NCBI GenBank assembly: GCA_026874595.1
Contig: CM049307.1
Location: 73,260,643 to 73,324,642, forward strand
Length of the DNA stretch: 64,000 nucleotides
Direction of reading: 5' to 3'
Source: Sipunculus nudus
Taxonomy: Eukaryota > Annelida > Sipuncula > Golfingiida > Sipunculidae
The position numbers were made by a program, and so were the translations under genes. This document shows positions 61,301 to 64,000 of the stretch, piece after piece (within the stretch, counting starts at the first letter, position 1; each line of letters opens with the position of its first letter). The notes beneath the pieces are model-generated. The model was not told the DNA's origin and did no database searches. It was given only the letters and a program-made list of their open reading frames with translations.

Positions 61301-63036
61301 GAAAAAAACTCTGGTGACTTACATTCATGAAAACAAGGGACCCATGGGTTACATCGCTCAGCTGAATTTGGGAAAATATTAGTAAATGCAAAATAATTCT
61401 TTTGGTTTTTCATGTATATTATCATTTAAAAGCTATGAGAAAATGGCCCTGCTAAAATGAAACTCTGTAAATTATAGAATAATGCACATGAGCTAAACCA
61501 TTTAGTGATGCACCAAAGGAAAAAAATGGGCCTATGGTAAGTGTTATATAAAAGTAACATTTCATAAACAAATAATGTGTGAAGGTAATTAAGATTTCAA
61601 AAGTTAAATATATGGCCATATGAGTTAGAAATTAATCCCAAAAAGTTTGACCAATGTTCCTAACTTTAAGAGATATGAATGAAATGCTACAAAGTATTTA
61701 TATCTTCTTAAATCTTGTCAGTTAGCACTTACATTAGATCCTAATATTTTATCACATTTGAATATTAGGATTAAATTCCTGAACATTTTTTTCTTTAAAA
61801 ATCAAAATTGTCCAAGTCTCAACAAAAAGAATTTATTTTACATAAAAATTATAACATTCATCTTGTTTATTAGTCCTGTGTATTGAGGGGGTGAGTAGGG
61901 GGAGGGATCTTTGTTGTTACTGCTCGTTGCTTAAAAATGTTAATTATAAGATTCATCTAGTTCATAGTGCAGGTCTGTCAACTGAATGGGGTGGGGGGGG
62001 GGGGGAGACAAAAAAGGCTCCCTGTGGTCTTAACTGCAGACAGCCTGATCAAGCTCAACTCAGTGGGGAGAGGGCTTGCCCTAGTGATGGGATTACATAA
62101 CAACAGCCTGGGGAGCATAGAGAGCTGCACTGAATGACTTACAGTGAACAAAGTGGACTGCTTGACAATGTAAGGGAATACAACAATATATACACAAAAA
62201 AATATACACAATTAAATGTAATTTATTTTAATTGCCTTACATTTCAAATCCTTTGTCAATCGTCAGTTCATACGGTCGATCCACCTTTTCTTCTAGTTGT
62301 TTATCAAGGAACCAGAGCTGGGCAAAGTTCATGTCAGACTTGAGATCGGAGACCAGCAAATCTGGAAGAACTTTACGAGCTTTGTCCAGTTGTTCTGTCC
62401 GCATGAAGTGGTCCATAAATGACCGATGAACCTTACCAATCCCCATGTTCAGGGACCCCCGTTTCACCAGGCCATTAACTGGAAAATATCAGTTAAAGAG
62501 ATTTTTATAACTCAAAAATCATATGGTTTCAACTCATCCTATGGTGTGTTCTATTTATATTAAATTTTCAAATATCAATGATTAGAGAAATTGCACATAC
62601 ATTTGTAATACCAATACTTACAGTGAAAGCTGGTAATATTTCACACCTAATGTCATTATATTAAATTCAAATTTAAATAACCTTGGTTTTATAAAAAAGA
62701 TTATAAAAATCATATGTATATATATATAATGTTTGTTTCTGTTATATTATATTATATATAATGTGTATTACACAAATTTATATTTTCCTGCCTGTTAAAT
62801 GATAAGGCCTTTTTTTATAACAGAACAGATCAACTTATTTTTGGTCATGACAATGATGATCTGGTGAATTGGTTAAATATATGACCATAATGGGAAAGTA
62901 AATGATTACCAAACAAAAGAACACAAGTTAACATCTCAACACCCCTTATGATTTTTCATCTTTGGTTGACATATTCTTTTATTACATCTCACATTCGAAG
63001 CTAAAAAGAATATAATTTTGCTTTACTCACACACAC

Positions 63037-63114
<78 letters not shown>

Positions 63115-63366
63115 CGTGACTGATTAATATTTGGCAAATTCTATTAGATTAATGGTGCAAAGGAATCTTCTGATCCATAGGGCACATTTTGCAACCACAA
63201 ATGGAGCAGACCTTTTATGAATTTTCCAACTAAAAATAAAACATAGATACATACAGACTTCCCAGTACAAGGGCTCTGCCTTCTCCAGTTGCTCAACTGT
63301 AAGGTACACCCCTATTGTGTTCTCCAAACTTTGCAAATACTGCATGTCATCCTCAATGCCCCTGGT
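58061..63366 (-). CDS. C-terminal part of a helical-repeat (PPR/TPR-like) protein, possibly LRPPRC-like
   Basis: Four minus-strand exons, 63,255-63,366, 62,241-62,478, 60,255-60,474 and 58,061-58,342, join with matching phases (1, 2, 0) to 852 coding bases including TGA, that is 283 residues. All borders have AG acceptors and GT donors (GTATGT, GTAAGG, GTGAGT). The product is made of helical pairs such as EQLEKAEPLYWEVFNGLV, DIEGVLDLISRHLEHVEP, EGAIKVMEKGLQYLPE and ALQYLNRACKVAPDN, then a charged C-terminus. By eye the last two exons resemble the C-terminus of LRPPRC, a mitochondrial mRNA-stability factor, but generic TPR proteins remain possible. The first visible exon begins in phase 0 without a start codon, so upstream exons lie beyond the window. 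Confidence 0.8.
58553..58985. repeat. 23-bp GT-rich minisatellite in the last intron
   Basis: About 18 units of the type GTTAGTGTTTGTGTGTTTTG plus TGT, with a few TTTGTTTG variants. It lies about 210 bp upstream, in the intron, of the terminal exon's acceptor. Its cycling Cys/Val-rich frames are not genes. Confidence 0.9.
60255..60474 (-). CDS. Helical-repeat gene, third visible exon
   Basis: Acceptor TTGTTTTCCAG, donor GTGAGT (60,249-60,254). It encodes FPQSYTLVTCKLQDLV to QYLPERE and ends in phase 0. Confidence 0.8.
61022..61345 (+). repeat. Repeat ends with TGACCCATGGGTCA-type palindrome, two copies
   Basis: AACAAGTGACCCAGGGGTCA at 61,023 and AACAAGGGACCCATGGGTTA at 61,333 both continue into TSGCTCAGCTGA. 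The same line recurs at 63,880, and in reverse at the right ends of the 155-bp elements (about 45,127 and 47,370). These are read as terminal fragments of that repeat class inside the intron. Confidence 0.6.
62241..62478 (-). CDS. Helical-repeat gene, second visible exon
   Basis: Acceptor ATTTTCCAG, donor GTAAGG (62,235-62,240). It encodes NGLVKRGSLNMG to TIDKGFE, with KVHRSFMDHFMRTEQLDKAR as a typical helical hairpin. It enters with two bases and leaves with two. Confidence 0.8.
63045..63112. repeat. (TA)n microsatellite in intron
   Basis: A nearly pure TA tract between the first and second visible exons of the helical-repeat gene. Confidence 0.95.
63255..63366 (-). CDS. Helical-repeat gene, first visible exon
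   Basis: Acceptor TTTTGTGCAG just upstream (63,367-63,369 is CTG on the plus strand). The exon encodes TRGIEDDMQYLQ to YWEV plus one base. The donor is GTATGT at 63,249-63,254; this choice gives the correct phase with the next exon. Confidence 0.75.
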
Positions 63367-63620
63367 CTGCACAAAAGATATGAGGTAATGCACAATAGAT
63401 ATGAGGTTATGCACAATAGATATGATGTAATGCACAACAGATATGATGTAATGCCCAATAGATATGATGTAATGCACAATAGATATGAGGTAATGCACAA
63501 TAGATATGATGTAATGCACAATAGATATGAAGTAATGCACAATGGATATGAGGTAATGCCCCTGGTCTGCACAATAGATAGGAGGTAAAATAATAGATAT
63601 GAGGTAACAAAAGATATGAG
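63367..63620. repeat. ~21-bp minisatellite abutting and copying a splice acceptor
   Basis: About ten units of CACAATAGATATGAKGTAATG start at the very acceptor of the exon at 63,255-63,366. At about 63,554-63,571 the line GCCCCTGGTCTGCACA repeats exactly the exon start and acceptor found at 63,358-63,373. Frames through the array are artefacts. Confidence 0.9.
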
Positions 63621-64000
63621 GTAAAATAATTATAAATAGTAAAGACTGATCAATGAAATAATAAATTCATTTAATATAATCTTTGCTAAAACTTGATATA
63701 ATTAAGCATGTTAATTATTTGAAAGTGATTATTTACTCAACATATATAGCATAATCATATATAGTGAGACCTCTATAATATGGGCTTCTTTTGGACTGGG
63801 CCATACTGTCCACTTTAAAGAGGTCGTGTTGCCAACTGTATCAACATCATGACTGCAATATAAATAATATGGATGAGAAACAAGTGACCCATGGGTCATG
63901 ACGCTCAGCTGACTTGGAGGAGATTTGCAAAAGGAAATTTTATCATCTGAATGGTAGTATATAACCATTGAACTGAAGCATCAAACAGATTAACAGGCTG
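63621..64000. other. Intron or upstream sequence with a repeat end
   Basis: No exon is recognised. The AACAAGTGACCCATGGGTCA line at 63,880 continues as at 61,023 for about 80 bp (ending near GAACTGAAGCA). Confidence 0.5.

Noticed and set aside
63289-63588. Regular ~21-bp repeats considered as a CRISPR-like array
   Set aside because: The units are contiguous and have no unique spacers; the setting is a eukaryotic intron.

Overview
The window looks like a gene-poor, repeat-dense stretch of an animal nuclear genome. It is AT-rich, has spliced genes with GT-AG introns, long TA microsatellites and many decayed transposons. The repeat classes (160-bp-class tandem-cored elements, non-autonomous Helitrons with internal minisatellites, a TatD-family pseudogene) point to a lophotrochozoan, most likely a bivalve mollusc. 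That assignment is inference from repeat style and was not searched. Nothing prokaryotic or viral was recognised.

Layout. 1-8,552 holds two full copies and one partial copy of a 3,141/3,142-bp tandem unit, followed by a hairpin minisatellite (8,553-8,820). From 8,826 to 18,063 there is a large mirrored structure: an inverted arm (8,826-10,650), a 2.4-kb centre with unassigned coding-like remnants, and an opposite arm that runs into 278-bp tandem dimers and ends in a Helitron-type 3' terminus. A 530-bp terminal-inverted-repeat element with a 9-bp target duplication interrupts this array. 18-29 kb holds a broken zinc-finger/TatD-hydrolase gene, a second Helitron-like element carrying a 407-bp miniature LTR element (TRIM) whose LTRs contain tRNA-like promoter boxes, a LINE tail and two MITEs. 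29.9-31.1 kb is a pogo/Tigger-type element with a CENP-B-like DNA-binding ORF. 31.5-33.5, 42.2-45.2 and 46.0-47.4 kb are arrays of a ~155-bp repeat rich in AGGTCA-N3-TGACCT palindromes. 35.5-36.8 kb is a third Helitron-like copy.

Genes. Only two host genes are convincing. On the plus strand, 48,891-50,450 is a long exon encoding an N-terminal disordered region, two BTB/POZ domains and a BACK domain. Its apparent stop overlaps a consensus 5' splice site, so the protein may continue. On the minus strand, four phase-compatible exons between 63,366 and 58,061 encode the last 283 residues of an alpha-helical repeat protein that resembles the C-terminus of LRPPRC; its 5' part lies outside the window.

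The most interesting theme is regulatory. Several unrelated repeat families carry, in every unit, sequences matching binding sites of conserved animal factors: CTCF-type cores in the 3.14-kb unit and the Helitron dimers, DR1 and extended nuclear-receptor half-sites in the 3.14-kb unit, oestrogen-response-type palindromes in the 155-bp repeat, and TATA boxes in a 26-bp minisatellite. These are sequence matches only; binding has not been shown.
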